Shown here in pieces: positions 8,802 to 17,191 of a DNA stretch of 64,000 nucleotides. Made by a program: the position numbers and the translations under genes. The stretch lies in NCBI GenBank assembly GCA_031180825.1, contig JAPSLM010000002.1, positions 186,001 through 250,000 of the forward strand, given 5' to 3'. The notes under the pieces are model-generated. The model made no database searches, was not told the origin of the DNA, and was given only the letters and a program-made list of their open reading frames with translations. The number at the start of each line of letters is the position of its first letter. Positions within the stretch are counted from its first letter, which is position 1. The DNA is from Paenibacillus sp. (GTDB lineage: Bacteria > Bacillota > Bacilli > Paenibacillales > NBRC-103111).

Positions 8802-10091
8802 TTAAACGATCAGATCGCCGGCGAGGACGGCGAGCTCGATTTTTTTCAGTCCGAAGCCGCATTCCTGCGTCATTTCGAAGGAGAACGGCGCGCTGATTTC
8901 CTTAAAATAATCGAGGACGGACAAGTCGCGAAACCAGTCGCCGGGTTCGGGCGGTTCAACGTCCCTGTCCTTCCATGCATCCGTCAGCGCCGGACTGTAC
9001 AGCGGGGCCGCGCCGGGCCGCAGCTTGCAGCCGTCAAGCCGCTCCAGAAGCCGGCCGCGGGGCGGGGGCGGTTCCTTGCGCACGGCTGCGAACAGGTGCG
9101 GCCAGTAGTCCGCGCGGGAGCCGCTGTGACGGCGTCCGCAGGCGAACGTTTGAGCGCCTTCGGCTACCGCACGTATCCCGAATAGAATGGCGTACAGCTT
9201 TTTGCCGACCTCGATGCGCTCGCGCACGCTGCTGAAATTTTCCAGAATCAGACCCGCGAGCCGTATACGGTTGCCTTGAACATAAGGAAACACGACCTGG
9301 TTCAGCTGAAGCAGGGTCTGTGTCTGAAAGAACAGCGTATCGAGCACGCTGCTTCGAAAAACGGGATGACGGACGACGCGCTCCTCAATGTAATGCTGCT
9401 CATTCACGATTAACGCGATAGTCAACAGCCCGGATTCCCGCTCGATCCAGAAGCGGTCCCAGACCGGACGCATAAAGCGCGAGACGCCGAGCCGGGGCAG
9501 CAAATGAAACAGCGGACGCTTCATCTGCAAGCTCGCCCGGTACAGAAGAAGCTGCGGATAAGCGTCCCGGAAGATGAGCGCATTAGCTCTTTCCAAAAAA
9601 GCGAAGACGTTCTCGCGCTGCTCCTCGTTGAGCAGATACGGCAGAAAATCTCCCCGAAGGTCCGTCATGCTCCAGCCCCCGTTGCGCGACACCATATGGG
9701 CCAGAAACGCCCAATGCAGCTCGGGATGCTCCCGGTACATATGCAGATAAGCTGCAGTCCGGGTCACGTTGTTGCGGATATGCACGTCCCGCTCGCGCAG
9801 GATGCGCTCCAGCAGCTCCTGCTCCTCTTCCGCGGCATGAAGTCCGGTCTCCGGAGTTTCTTTGGCCGCATCCGCGTTCCCCTCCTGCAGCGCAAGCTTC
9901 CACTGCAGTCTCTTGCGCAGCGCTTCGACCGATAGCGGATCGATCGGAATGCGGTGCGCCGCGGCCAGCAGTTTTTTTTCATGCGCTACCGTCTGCGCTT
10001 TTCCTTTGACCCACTCCACCGCTTCCTGCGGCAAATCCGCCAGCTTATGGAGCAGATCGATGCCGTTCCAACGGTACTTTCCCCGGCTCAT
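8802..10091 (-). CDS. DUF2515 (YppC-like) family protein
   Basis: 429 residues without signal peptide or clear membrane segment. Features include a helical N-terminus, a central block with NNVTRTAAYLHMYREHPELHWAFLAHMVSRNGG, then SVLDTLFFQTQTLLQLNQVVFPYVQGNRIRLAGL. This pattern matches the DUF2515 family of Bacillales (YppC in Bacillus), which has no known function. The ATG at 10091 follows GGGAGGT at good spacing; the frame extends 37 codons further upstream without a usable site. The divergent lipoprotein gene begins 143 bases away. Confidence 0.75.
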   Translation of the reverse strand: MSRGKYRWNGIDLLHKLADLPQEAVEWVKGKAQTVAHEKKLLAAAHRIPIDPLSVEALRKRLQWKLALQEGNADAAKETPETGLHAAEEEQELLERILRERDVHIRNNVTRTAAYLHMYREHPELHWAFLAHMVSRNGGWSMTDLRGDFLPYLLNEEQRENVFAFLERANALIFRDAYPQLLLYRASLQMKRPLFHLLPRLGVSRFMRPVWDRFWIERESGLLTIALIVNEQHYIEERVVRHPVFRSSVLDTLFFQTQTLLQLNQVVFPYVQGNRIRLAGLILENFSSVRERIEVGKKLYAILFGIRAVAEGAQTFACGRRHSGSRADYWPHLFAAVRKEPPPPRGRLLERLDGCKLRPGAAPLYSPALTDAWKDRDVEPPEPGDWFRDLSVLDYFKEISAPFSFEMTQECGFGLKKIELAVLAGDLIV

Positions 10092-10234
10092 GATCCGAGA
10101 CCTCCCGCTTAAAAAAAGGATTTTCCAAACTGCCGTCGTATACTTCCATATGCAAGTGCGCAACGTTCTGCCAATTATTTCGTATAAGACGGTAGGCCAC
10201 ATGCATGTTATTACATATTTTTAGGAGGTTCCCG

Positions 10235-11791
10235 ATGAGAACAAAACGTTGGAACGCCATGCTCAGCCTCGTGCTGGTAGGCATACTGGTCCTGCTCGCC
10301 GGCTGCCAACCGGTCGGCAATGTCGACGTAGGCAAAGCGATGGCCGGAAGCTTGGCCGTCAAATCTTCGGAAGGCAAGCAAACCGTTACCCTGGAGCTGA
10401 CGCCGGACCCGGCCGTCACGATGACGCCGGAAGGCAAGCGGATGTTCGATCTGTTCAGCAAGGTGAAAATTGACATTACCGAAATGAAGATGCAGGATCA
10501 GCTGCACATGTCTTTGAAAGGCGCATTCGAGTATCAAAAGGGCCGCGTGCCGTTCGAGCTCGTAATGTCCGACATGAACTATACGCTTAAAATCGAAGGC
10601 GCGAAAAAGCCGATCGTCATCCGCAACGGCGCGACGGCGATGAACGGCTCCGCGGCCGAGCTGCCGAAGGAATTGCAGGAGCAGATCCAGCAGCTTAGCA
10701 AGAAAGCGGTTGAAGCGATGCCTTCGCTCACGTCGTTCTTCACCCGCAACTTCCCGAACCCGAGCAAAATTACGGCTGCGGAAGTTAACGAAACCGTGAA
10801 CGGCGAAGCGCTGACCCTGCAAAAGATTCATGCCGAAATTTACGGCAACGAGCTGCTGGGCTTGGTAAAAGGGTTCCTGACGAACGTGCTTGCCGACGAT
10901 CAGGGCCTGAAAGATTTCATTGGCGTGCTGTACGATTTGTATGTGCCGCTCCTGAAGGAAGTAACCAAGGAAAATGCCGACGAGACGCTTACGCCTTATT
11001 TGAACAATAAATCGCTGGCCGTAGATTTCATTCATACGTTCCTTAAAACTCACTTGGAGCAAGTGCTCAAAGAGTTTGACGCATCGGTCGAGTCGATGGA
11101 TCCGGAAGCCAAAGCTTGGTTGAGCGAAAGCCTGTCGCTTAAAACGGACCTGTATGTAGATAAAGATTACATCACCCGCAAATCCAATACCGAAATCGGG
11201 TTCATGCTTCCGCAAGGCAAGGGAGACGGTTTGAAAAGCGTCAAAATTACGTCGGCTTACGAACTCTGGAATGTGAACAAACCGGTACAAGCGGCTTCGA
11301 TTGACACCGCCGGCGGAGTTATCGAACTGAACGGTGCGGAAGGCCGTTTGACGCCAAGCAAATTTGTCGCATCGCTTGACCCGAACTCCCAACTGTACAA
11401 GCTGCTTAAAGACGATCTTGGGGTAACGAAGAAAAATATCGACATGATCGTCGAAGATAGCAAAGAGTTTTCGTACGGTACGCTCCCTTATAACGACAAC
11501 GGTACGATCATGGTGCCGGCGCGTTTCGTCGTTGAGGAGCTGGACGCCGATGTGAAATGGGATGAGGCCACGAAGCAAGTCACCGTGACCGATCCGCTCA
11601 GCGGCGCCGTACTGGTATTAACGATCGGCAGCAACGAAGCTACCGTTAACGGCAAAACCGTTCAATTGGAGAAGCCGGCTATTCTTGTAGAAGGCGTTAC
11701 TTATGTTCCGGTCCGCGCCGTTTCCGAAGGCCTCGGAGCGAAAGTAGGCTGGGAGCAAGAAACGCAAACCGTTAAAATTACCCGCGATTAA
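10235..11791 (+). CDS. Lipoprotein with C-terminal copper-amine-oxidase-like (stalk) domain
   Basis: 518 residues. A lipobox (LVLLAGCQP, lipidated Cys24) marks export and anchoring to the outer face of the membrane. Residues about 40-390 are a mixed, lysine- and glutamate-rich region with no family I recognise. The last 110 residues hold two copies of the VPARFV...A..VKWD and VPVRAVSEGLGAKVGWEQETQTV type, the PF07833 domain common in Paenibacillus surface proteins, where it usually serves as a structural or wall-contact module without copper chemistry. The ATG follows TTAGGAGGTT. Two hairpins end the transcript. Role unknown. Confidence 0.85.
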   Translation: MRTKRWNAMLSLVLVGILVLLAGCQPVGNVDVGKAMAGSLAVKSSEGKQTVTLELTPDPAVTMTPEGKRMFDLFSKVKIDITEMKMQDQLHMSLKGAFEYQKGRVPFELVMSDMNYTLKIEGAKKPIVIRNGATAMNGSAAELPKELQEQIQQLSKKAVEAMPSLTSFFTRNFPNPSKITAAEVNETVNGEALTLQKIHAEIYGNELLGLVKGFLTNVLADDQGLKDFIGVLYDLYVPLLKEVTKENADETLTPYLNNKSLAVDFIHTFLKTHLEQVLKEFDASVESMDPEAKAWLSESLSLKTDLYVDKDYITRKSNTEIGFMLPQGKGDGLKSVKITSAYELWNVNKPVQAASIDTAGGVIELNGAEGRLTPSKFVASLDPNSQLYKLLKDDLGVTKKNIDMIVEDSKEFSYGTLPYNDNGTIMVPARFVVEELDADVKWDEATKQVTVTDPLSGAVLVLTIGSNEATVNGKTVQLEKPAILVEGVTYVPVRAVSEGLGAKVGWEQETQTVKITRD

Positions 11792-11818
11792 TTTGGCCTA
11801 TCCTTAATATGTGCTCGA

Positions 11819-11900
11819 AAGGCCGGACTATTCCGGCCTTCAACAGAAAAACAGCCTCCCATCCGACTCCGCCTCGGAAAGATGGGGGGCTGTTTCTTTT
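11819..11900. terminator. Tandem hairpins between convergent genes
   Basis: Hairpin 1 pairs AAGGCCGGA (11819-11827) with its complement at 11832-11840. Hairpin 2 pairs ACAGCCTCCCATC (11851-11863) with 11881-11893 and is followed by a T-rich run. Together they separate the lipoprotein gene from the Arc-like gene on the other strand. Confidence 0.75.
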
Positions 11901-11918
11901 TACATACGAGGATCAGGC

Positions 11919-12131
11919 TTAATCCTGGGATGAATCGGAAGGCGGGGCCTTCGTCTCCGTTCCCGGTCCCGGAGACCGGGGGGAAGGCAGCCGGCCTGCT
12001 CGGGCGGCCGTCTCGCGCAGCAGGTATTCAATGTGGCTGTTGACACTGCGAAATTCGTCGGCCGCCCATTTCTCCAACACTTCGTACAGCTTCGGATCAA
12101 GCCGCAGCGGAAAATTTTTTTTGCCGGCCAT
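11919..12131 (-). CDS. Arc-like ribbon-helix-helix DNA-binding protein
   Basis: 70 residues. The first 45 (KKNFPLRLDPKLYEVLEKWA, then SVNSHIEYLLRETAAR) match an Arc/MetJ ribbon-helix-helix fold: a short strand followed by two helices with the N-S-x-I-x-x-L turn. The tail is Pro/Ser-rich and probably disordered. It lies 9 bases after the SPFH gene and is probably co-transcribed. No toxin-like partner is evident, so a plain regulator is more likely than an antitoxin. Confidence 0.75.
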   Translation of the reverse strand: MAGKKNFPLRLDPKLYEVLEKWAADEFRSVNSHIEYLLRETAARAGRLPSPRSPGPGTETKAPPSDSSQD

Positions 12132-12140
12132 GGCGGACCG

Positions 12141-12983
12141 TCAATACAAGCTTCCCGTATTGATGACCGGATTGGCGGAACGGTCCGACACGATGGCGAC
12201 GAGCAGATTGTTGATCATGGCGGCTTTGCGTTCTTCGTCAAGCTCAATAACGCCTTCTTGCTGCAGCTGCGAGATAGCCAGCTGCACCATGCCGACGGCG
12301 CCTTCCACAATTTTGGCACGCGCGGCGATGATGGCGGTCGCCTGCTGACGCTGCAGCATGGCGCTGGCAATCTCCGTGGAATAAGCCAGATGCGTCAAAC
12401 GCGCTTCAAGGACTTCGACGCCGGCCACCGACAGCCGGTCCTGCAGCTCACGGCTCAGCTCTTGAGCCACCTCTTCGGAGTTGCCGCGCAAGGAGTAGCC
12501 GTTCTCGTAAGAATCGTACGGATATTTGTTGGCTACGTGCCGCAGCGCGGTCTCGCTTTGAATTTCGACGAATTGCTCGTAATTGTCGACATCGAAGCTG
12601 GCTTTAGCCGAATCGACGACGCGGAAGACGACGACGGCGGCGATTTCAATCGGATTGCCGTCGATGTCGTTTACCTTCAGCTTGGCGCTGTTGAAGTTGC
12701 GGACGCGCAGCGATACCTTTTTGCGTCCGGAGAAAGGAACTGTTATCCACATGCCGCTCTCGCGAAGCGTTCCGGCGTAGCTGCCGAAGAACGTTACGAC
12801 CATCGCCTGGTTCGGTTGAATGACCGTCAATGAAGACAACGGCAGCATCGACAGCACGATCAAGGCGATACCCAGCGCGGGGGAAGTCTCCGTAATCAGC
12901 AGAAAAAGTCCAGCTCCGATCAGCGCAAGCACCAGCAGCAGCCCGAGAAACCCGTTCATCACCCATGCTTTTCTTTCCTTCAT
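12141..12983 (-). CDS. SPFH/band-7 domain membrane protein
   Basis: 280 residues. Two hydrophobic segments near residues 8-55 anchor the protein; an SPFH domain follows (MVVTFFGSYAGTLRESGMWITVPFSGRKKVSLRVRNF), with a C-terminal helical part (LQRQQATAIIAARAKIVEGAVGMVQLA) likely to form a coiled coil. SPFH proteins form oligomers that organise membrane microdomains and help protease or stress functions. The start at 12983 is set by AAAGGAGTG six bases upstream. The Arc-like gene follows directly. To its right the base composition drops sharply. Confidence 0.85.
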   Translation of the reverse strand: MKERKAWVMNGFLGLLLVLALIGAGLFLLITETSPALGIALIVLSMLPLSSLTVIQPNQAMVVTFFGSYAGTLRESGMWITVPFSGRKKVSLRVRNFNSAKLKVNDIDGNPIEIAAVVVFRVVDSAKASFDVDNYEQFVEIQSETALRHVANKYPYDSYENGYSLRGNSEEVAQELSRELQDRLSVAGVEVLEARLTHLAYSTEIASAMLQRQQATAIIAARAKIVEGAVGMVQLAISQLQQEGVIELDEERKAAMINNLLVAIVSDRSANPVINTGSLY

Positions 12984-13040
12984 CGCAAGCACTCCTTTGT
13001 CTAAGGGAATCATATTGATTTGATATTTATATGATATCAC

Positions 13041-13318
13041 TTTTGAAAATAATTGTAAATATAAAAAGGAAGTTGAATTGATTAATGAAATTGGACCGCA
13101 TACGCAAGAACTGAAATAAATACTGACTCAATATTCGACTAAAATAAATTACTATATATGGTAGTGTGACTATAAATTAGTATTTGAGAACTATTAACTT
13201 TAAGGGTAAAAAATGGTAATTAAAGACTATTAAAATAATATGTATAAAATGATAAAATTTGTTAATCCTCCAAGAGAACTATCTAAATTGGAGGCAAAAA
13301 AATACGAGGTGATAGTAA
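13041..13318. other. AT-rich intergenic region at the left edge of an island
   Basis: No gene is supported here. Composition falls abruptly to very AT-rich sequence right after the SPFH start, and stays low until about 16500. The GAGGTGATAG site before 13319 belongs to the next gene. Confidence 0.6.
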
Positions 13319-14044
13319 ATGAAGAAAAAGTTACTGGTTTTGGCTACAGCAACCCTAATGTTTGCCTCCGTCTCTTCTGCTAGTGCTGCCGAAGGTAAGC
13401 AAGGTCTTGATGATGGTGTGGGAGTGTTTTCTCCTGAAATCCGTAAAGCTGTGAGAGAACTTGCCGATTCGTCAAAAGCAGAATTAAAATTACAACTGAA
13501 TGGTGTGCATTCAATGCAACAAGAAGAATACGATCAGAAAGTGTTTGAAATGACGCAAGAAAAGGTTAAGAAAAAATTATCAAAGGTAAGTGGCGAATCA
13601 ACAGAGCTTCAAGACTATAGTGATTGGGTGGCATTAATAGGAAAAAGACTTGGTCCAACAGAGCAAGCTGTTTGTAACGAAAGTGCAATCAAGTGTGCTA
13701 ATGTATTAGTAAGCGCTCAACTTGCTTTTGATACAGCACAAGCAGAGTATACGGATCTCCATAATGGAAAAGGGGATGCATTTAGACATGGATTTTGGCA
13801 AGGATTGGCGGCTTCTGGTAGTGGGATAGATTATGCTAAAAGATTTGGTGAGGCACACGAAACCGATTATCCAGGGCCGCATCTTGAATTTTCAATGGAT
13901 ACTCATAATAATTATAAAGGAAGAGAGTTAGGACATGATAAATGGTTTACTTGGACAGTAAAATCTGCGATAAAAGATGGTATTGCACGCGGAGATTTCC
14001 TGTACATGCCAGATGATTATACTCTGAGGTGGACTAATCAATGA
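13319..14044 (+). CDS. Secreted DUF6973-like protein
   Basis: 241 residues. A Sec signal peptide (Lys-rich start, hydrophobic core, ASA-A cleavage near residue 23) indicates secretion. The mature part has a charged helical region (50-100), a Cys pair at 119 and 126, and a C-terminal domain with conserved-looking polar residues: GDAFRHGFWQ (Asp153, His157), GEAHE (His180, Glu181) and MDTHNNYKGRELG (Asp194, His196). This pattern resembles the DUF6973 family, of unknown function; the spacing of His, Asp and Glu suggests a metal-dependent active site, which is inference. Codon use is far more AT-rich than in flanking genes, a sign of recent acquisition. Confidence 0.7.
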   Translation: MKKKLLVLATATLMFASVSSASAAEGKQGLDDGVGVFSPEIRKAVRELADSSKAELKLQLNGVHSMQQEEYDQKVFEMTQEKVKKKLSKVSGESTELQDYSDWVALIGKRLGPTEQAVCNESAIKCANVLVSAQLAFDTAQAEYTDLHNGKGDAFRHGFWQGLAASGSGIDYAKRFGEAHETDYPGPHLEFSMDTHNNYKGRELGHDKWFTWTVKSAIKDGIARGDFLYMPDDYTLRWTNQ

Positions 14045-14127
14045 TAATAAAAGAAGGCTGTCCCCAAAGTAACTATTTTAGAATTTCTGGATAGTTTCAG
14101 ATGGTAAAAATGGTGAATAGTTGAATG

Positions 14128-14173
14128 AAGAAAGAAGCTAAGTCGCGTGTTTGTGCCTAGCTTCTTTCTTTTT
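14128..14173 (+). terminator. Strong terminator-like hairpin after the secreted protein gene
   Basis: 13-bp perfect stem: AAGAAAGAAGCTA (14128-14140) pairs with 14158-14170 and is followed by Ts. The hairpin also overlaps the 3' end of the IS1182-type remnant on the other strand, so it may belong to that element. Confidence 0.65.
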
Positions 14174-14330
14174 GGCGTCTATTTCTGCTTTCTTCAGCAG
14201 GTTATGGGCAAACGAAAGCCATGGGACCTTCAGACTCACTTTAGGTAAGCCTCGAAGCAGGAATCTTTTGAATCCATGATTATTCTTGATATCCCCAAAA
14301 CACAGGCTCCGGGGGTCTGTAAAATAAAGG
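14138..14330 (-). pseudogene. Remnant of IS1182-type transposase C-terminus
   Basis: The frame ending at 14138 encodes FGDIKNNHGFKRFLLRG followed by LPKVSLKVPWLSFAHNLLKK, which matches the end of the DDE domain of IS1182-group transposases (the F-G-x-x-K-x-N and R-G-x-x-K-V blocks followed by A-H-N). Only about 60 residues are recognisable; upstream of about 14330 the similarity is lost and no catalytic DDE core is present. It is a dead fragment. Confidence 0.65.
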
Positions 14331-14760
14331 ATGGAACCTTTGAAATCGAGGGAAGTTGGACATACTACGTTTCTAACGTGGAGTCCAGGCAAGGGGATAC
14401 GACTTGAATGCTCAACTTCTTCAGTTCCGTCATGAAGACGGACTTGGAGCCCAGTCGAAGCAGTTCTTTGACAGCAAGGAGTGGTGAGGGCAACGTCTCC
14501 CGAGAAATCGCTAAATCAACCGGTTCGTTTGTAGATTCCGAAAATGGAAAAGTCGTTAGCAATCAAGCATCCAGCCAACAATCAAGTAAAGCAGGAAACG
14601 TTGAAGTGAAAATATGGAGTTCGACCGCTTTAAACCAGAAGTGCAGCAAAGGCGTCAGCAATACAAATTCGTTACAAATATTCCAAGAGCACTTTACCTC
14701 CTGCCACGCTTGTTCCATTTTGTATCGAAAATTCGGTCTTGATTTTTGAAATTTCTCCGC
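14331..14760. other. Degenerate region between two transposon remnants
   Basis: Open frames exist on both strands but none has a ribosome binding site or a family I recognise. It is probably the decayed body of the IS1182-type element, cut off on the right by the IS630 insertion at 14761. Confidence 0.4.
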
Positions 14761-15897
14761 TATATAAGTTGAACTTTTAACATTCATAGCCGCGAGAATC
14801 GGGTAATGGTTTAGAAAAGGACCAGCCCGGAGGCGATAATGATGAATCGACGTGATGAAATTGAGAATCTGAATGAAGCCATGAGAGAAACATCCAACAA
14901 ACGCTTATACGAACGTTATTTGGCTGTTCGGCTTCATTTAGAGGGACATATGTTCGCGGAAATAGGTACGCTCCTTAATTGTGCTTATCAAACCATTAGT
15001 CGGTATTGGGCTACCTACAGGGAAAACGGACTCGAAGGACTAGAACTTGATCATTCTCCTGGCAAACCAGTAAAGCTAACGGATGAGCAATTGGATAAAC
15101 TTGCGAACACCGTTGAAAAAAAGCAACCGGCTGATGTTGGTTTTGAAGCCCATTACACAGGACCCTGCAGCTTATTGCGGACTGGATTGAACGAGAATTT
15201 AAGCAACGGTATACCCAAAAAGGCGTATCAAAGCTGTTACAACGTCTCGGATTCATCTATACGAAAGCGACGTATACACTGGCGAATGCAAGTGCCGAGG
15301 AACAGGAAGAATTTCGCACCAACACGTTCCCTGCGCTCAAAAAACAGCTTCTTGAAGGGGAAATCGATCATCTATTGTTTGAAGATGAAGCCATGATACG
15401 AGCCTACCAAGCGCTTCAGTATAACTGGTTCCGCAAAGGGCAGCAGCGAAAGATCATCACGACAGGCAAGCATGAAGGTGCGAAGTTATTTGCAGCAATC
15501 AACAATGAGACCGGCCACATTACGCATCGAGAAGAAGAACAATGTGATGTGAATGCCTTCTTGCGTTTTCTTGACGATATCCTTGAGAATATCCCGAAGG
15601 TAAGATCTTCATGATTCTCGATAACAGCCGCATCCATCATGCCTCCCAACTCAAGCCGTTTCTTGACAAGCATAAACGGCTACACTTAGTACTCCTTCCG
15701 AACTATAGCCCTAAGCTAAATCTGACGGAAGGCCTGTGGAAGTGGGTTCGCCAGGATGTCATTAATAACGTCTACTTTAAAAAGTTTTACCTGATTCGCT
15801 TGCACGTTTCAAAATGCATGAAACGATTAAATGCAACCCCTCAAAAGGTCATAGACCGCCTTCTTGTAAGGTTATAATCTTTAGTTCAACTTATATA
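14761..15897 (+). mobile_element. IS630-family insertion sequence, decayed
   Basis: Both ends read TATATAAGTTGAACT pointing inward (14761-14775 and complement at 15883-15897), 15 identical bases. The outermost TA at each end fits the TA target duplication of IS630/Tc1 elements, giving an element of about 1.13 kb. The single transposase gene inside is frameshifted. Intact ends with a broken gene suggest fairly recent insertion followed by inactivation. Confidence 0.85.
14839..15877 (+). pseudogene. IS630 transposase, two frameshifts
   Basis: Frame 1 (14839 to about 15155) gives the helix-turn-helix region: RLYERYLAVRLHLEGHMFAEI followed by YQTISRYWATYRENGLEGL. Around 15155, after QPADVGFEAHYT, the reading shifts; the continuing frame gives LQLIADWIEREFKQRYTQKG and later DHLLFEDEAMIRAYQ (first catalytic Asp region). 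A second shift near 15600 leads into MILDNSRIHHASQLKPFLDKH and LPNYSPKLNLTEGLWKWVR (second Asp and final Glu). All DDE blocks remain, so one or both shifts could be recent. Some IS630 relatives use programmed frameshifting, but two shifts make decay more likely. Confidence 0.85.
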
Positions 15898-16059
15898 GAC
15901 TTCACCTTATGGGTGCTCCTCTCTTTGTGGATGATGTTCTTCGACAAACACCATTCTACCAAAGTTTGGGGCACTTTCATATTTTCAAAAAAGTTACTTT
16001 CAGGTTTAATTTTGCTTTAGCAACATTGAAATGGTAATATAAACCTTAGGAGGGACATT

Positions 16060-16314
16060 GTGGAAATGAAAAAAATAATAGTTGTTTTATTTCTCGCATT
16101 TATTGTTGTTTTTATCTACTGGCTCTCAAAGCCGGATGATTCTACTGAGTTTGTTATTTTCGCGTATTCAAAAAATCTAGGTAAAGATGCAGTACTAAGG
16201 CCCTATCTTATTAAACGTTTGGAACAATATAATATTTCCTATCAGATTGATGAAAACGGAAATGTCCTTGTACTAAAAAAACAATTGGAGGATGCTACTA
16301 TTTGTTGTTCATAG
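16060..16314 (+). CDS. Small membrane-anchored protein of unknown function
   Basis: 84 residues beginning at GTG behind a strong TTAGGAGGG site. One N-terminal membrane segment (IIVVLFLAFIVVFIYWL) precedes a short soluble domain of mixed charge with VLRPYLIKRLEQYNISYQIDENGNVLV, which looks like a ferredoxin-like alpha-beta unit. I do not recognise the family. The last residues (ATICCS) look out of register, so the 3' end may be frameshifted. It is AT-rich like the rest of the island. Confidence 0.55.
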   Translation: MEMKKIIVVLFLAFIVVFIYWLSKPDDSTEFVIFAYSKNLGKDAVLRPYLIKRLEQYNISYQIDENGNVLVLKKQLEDATICCS

Positions 16315-16615
16315 TAAATCCTATGAAACAAGTCCAAGGCCTAAGAGGAGATTGTCTTCAACGGTAAGCCGCAAAGATTGCTGTACAGCACATTCAAGTA
16401 ATGCCAGTGAACTGTGTCAGCAAGATAGTTGTAATGAAGGTCTGAAGCTCCGATTTTTTTGGAGAGGCACTTATGCTTTGATTACGTGGGGAAGATCGGC
16501 GGCTACCAACTTTTTCCGAGGAACCTATTTATGTTTGACAGTGGACGTTCCGAGTGCTATAAGTGGGGTAAGCGGCTAAGAAATGCAATATACCGATACC
16601 GAAGGCGGTGTTTCC
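16315..16615 (+). promoter_or_regulatory. Right edge of the island with a sigma-A promoter
   Basis: No gene is supported. A near-consensus promoter, TTGACA at 16535-16540 and TATAAG at 16558-16563 with a 17-base spacer, points to the thioredoxin-like gene. Composition returns to the GC-rich background in this stretch. Confidence 0.6.
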
Positions 16616-16960
16616 ATGGAACAAGTGACAACCGAACAACGATTTAGAGAAGTAATCGCCGGCTCCAAGCCGACCGTTGCCGTTTTCAAAACGACCTGGT
16701 GCAAGGATTGCCATTTCATCGATCCGTTCATGCCTCAAGTGGAGGAAGCGTACCAAGATCGCCTGAACTTCATTCATATCGATCGCGACGATTTGCCGGA
16801 CCTTTGCTCGGAATTGAACATTTTGGGCATCCCGAGCTTTATCGCATTCCGCGACGGTCAAGAGCTTATCCGTTTTGTCAGCAAGCTGCGCAAAACGCGC
16901 GACGAAATCGAGCAATTTTTGGACCGTGCGCTGGAAGTATCGAACGCCTTGCAGAAGTAA
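16616..16960 (+). CDS. Thioredoxin-family protein (YtpP-like)
   Basis: 114 residues with one thioredoxin fold. The active site is CKDC (Cys29, Cys32) within VAVFKTTWCKDCHF, and the cis-proline lies in LGIPSFIAF. The redox pair differs from the CGPC of thioredoxin, so it is probably a specialised thiol oxidoreductase; Bacillus YtpP is the nearest type I recall. The ATG at 16616 follows AAGGCGGTG. It has its own promoter upstream and a strong terminator downstream, so it is probably monocistronic. Confidence 0.85.
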   Translation: MEQVTTEQRFREVIAGSKPTVAVFKTTWCKDCHFIDPFMPQVEEAYQDRLNFIHIDRDDLPDLCSELNILGIPSFIAFRDGQELIRFVSKLRKTRDEIEQFLDRALEVSNALQK

Positions 16961-16981
16961 CAGCGATAGACTTCAAGCTCC

Positions 16982-17016
16982 AAAAGCCCGCCGGAAACCG
17001 TTCCGGCCGGGCTTTT
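16982..17016 (+). terminator. Terminator after thioredoxin-like gene
   Basis: AAAAGCCCGCCGGAA and its complement ending GGGCTTTT form a stem of about 14 bp with one mismatch and a short loop. Confidence 0.8.
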
Positions 17017-17191
17017 GTACGTTCGGGAGGGCGGTGCCGCCAATTCGCCCGGTTTCAAGGCTTTGTAACATTTCCGCATGGATTTAGGTAGTTTTTATCG
17101 CTATAATAGGGGTTGGACGTTCGCTTTTGTCTAATGTTGTCGACAAATTTTGATAGACGTAATTTATAGAAGAAGCGGGTGAATGTGACGC

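Noticed and set aside
11919..12983. Arc-like/SPFH pair as a toxin-antitoxin system
   Set aside because: SPFH proteins are not toxins and the Arc-like gene lies downstream as an ordinary companion.
14408..14749. 113-residue plus-strand frame in the transposon-remnant region
   Set aside because: Ser-rich, no ribosome binding site, lies antisense to the IS1182-type remnant region; probably noise.
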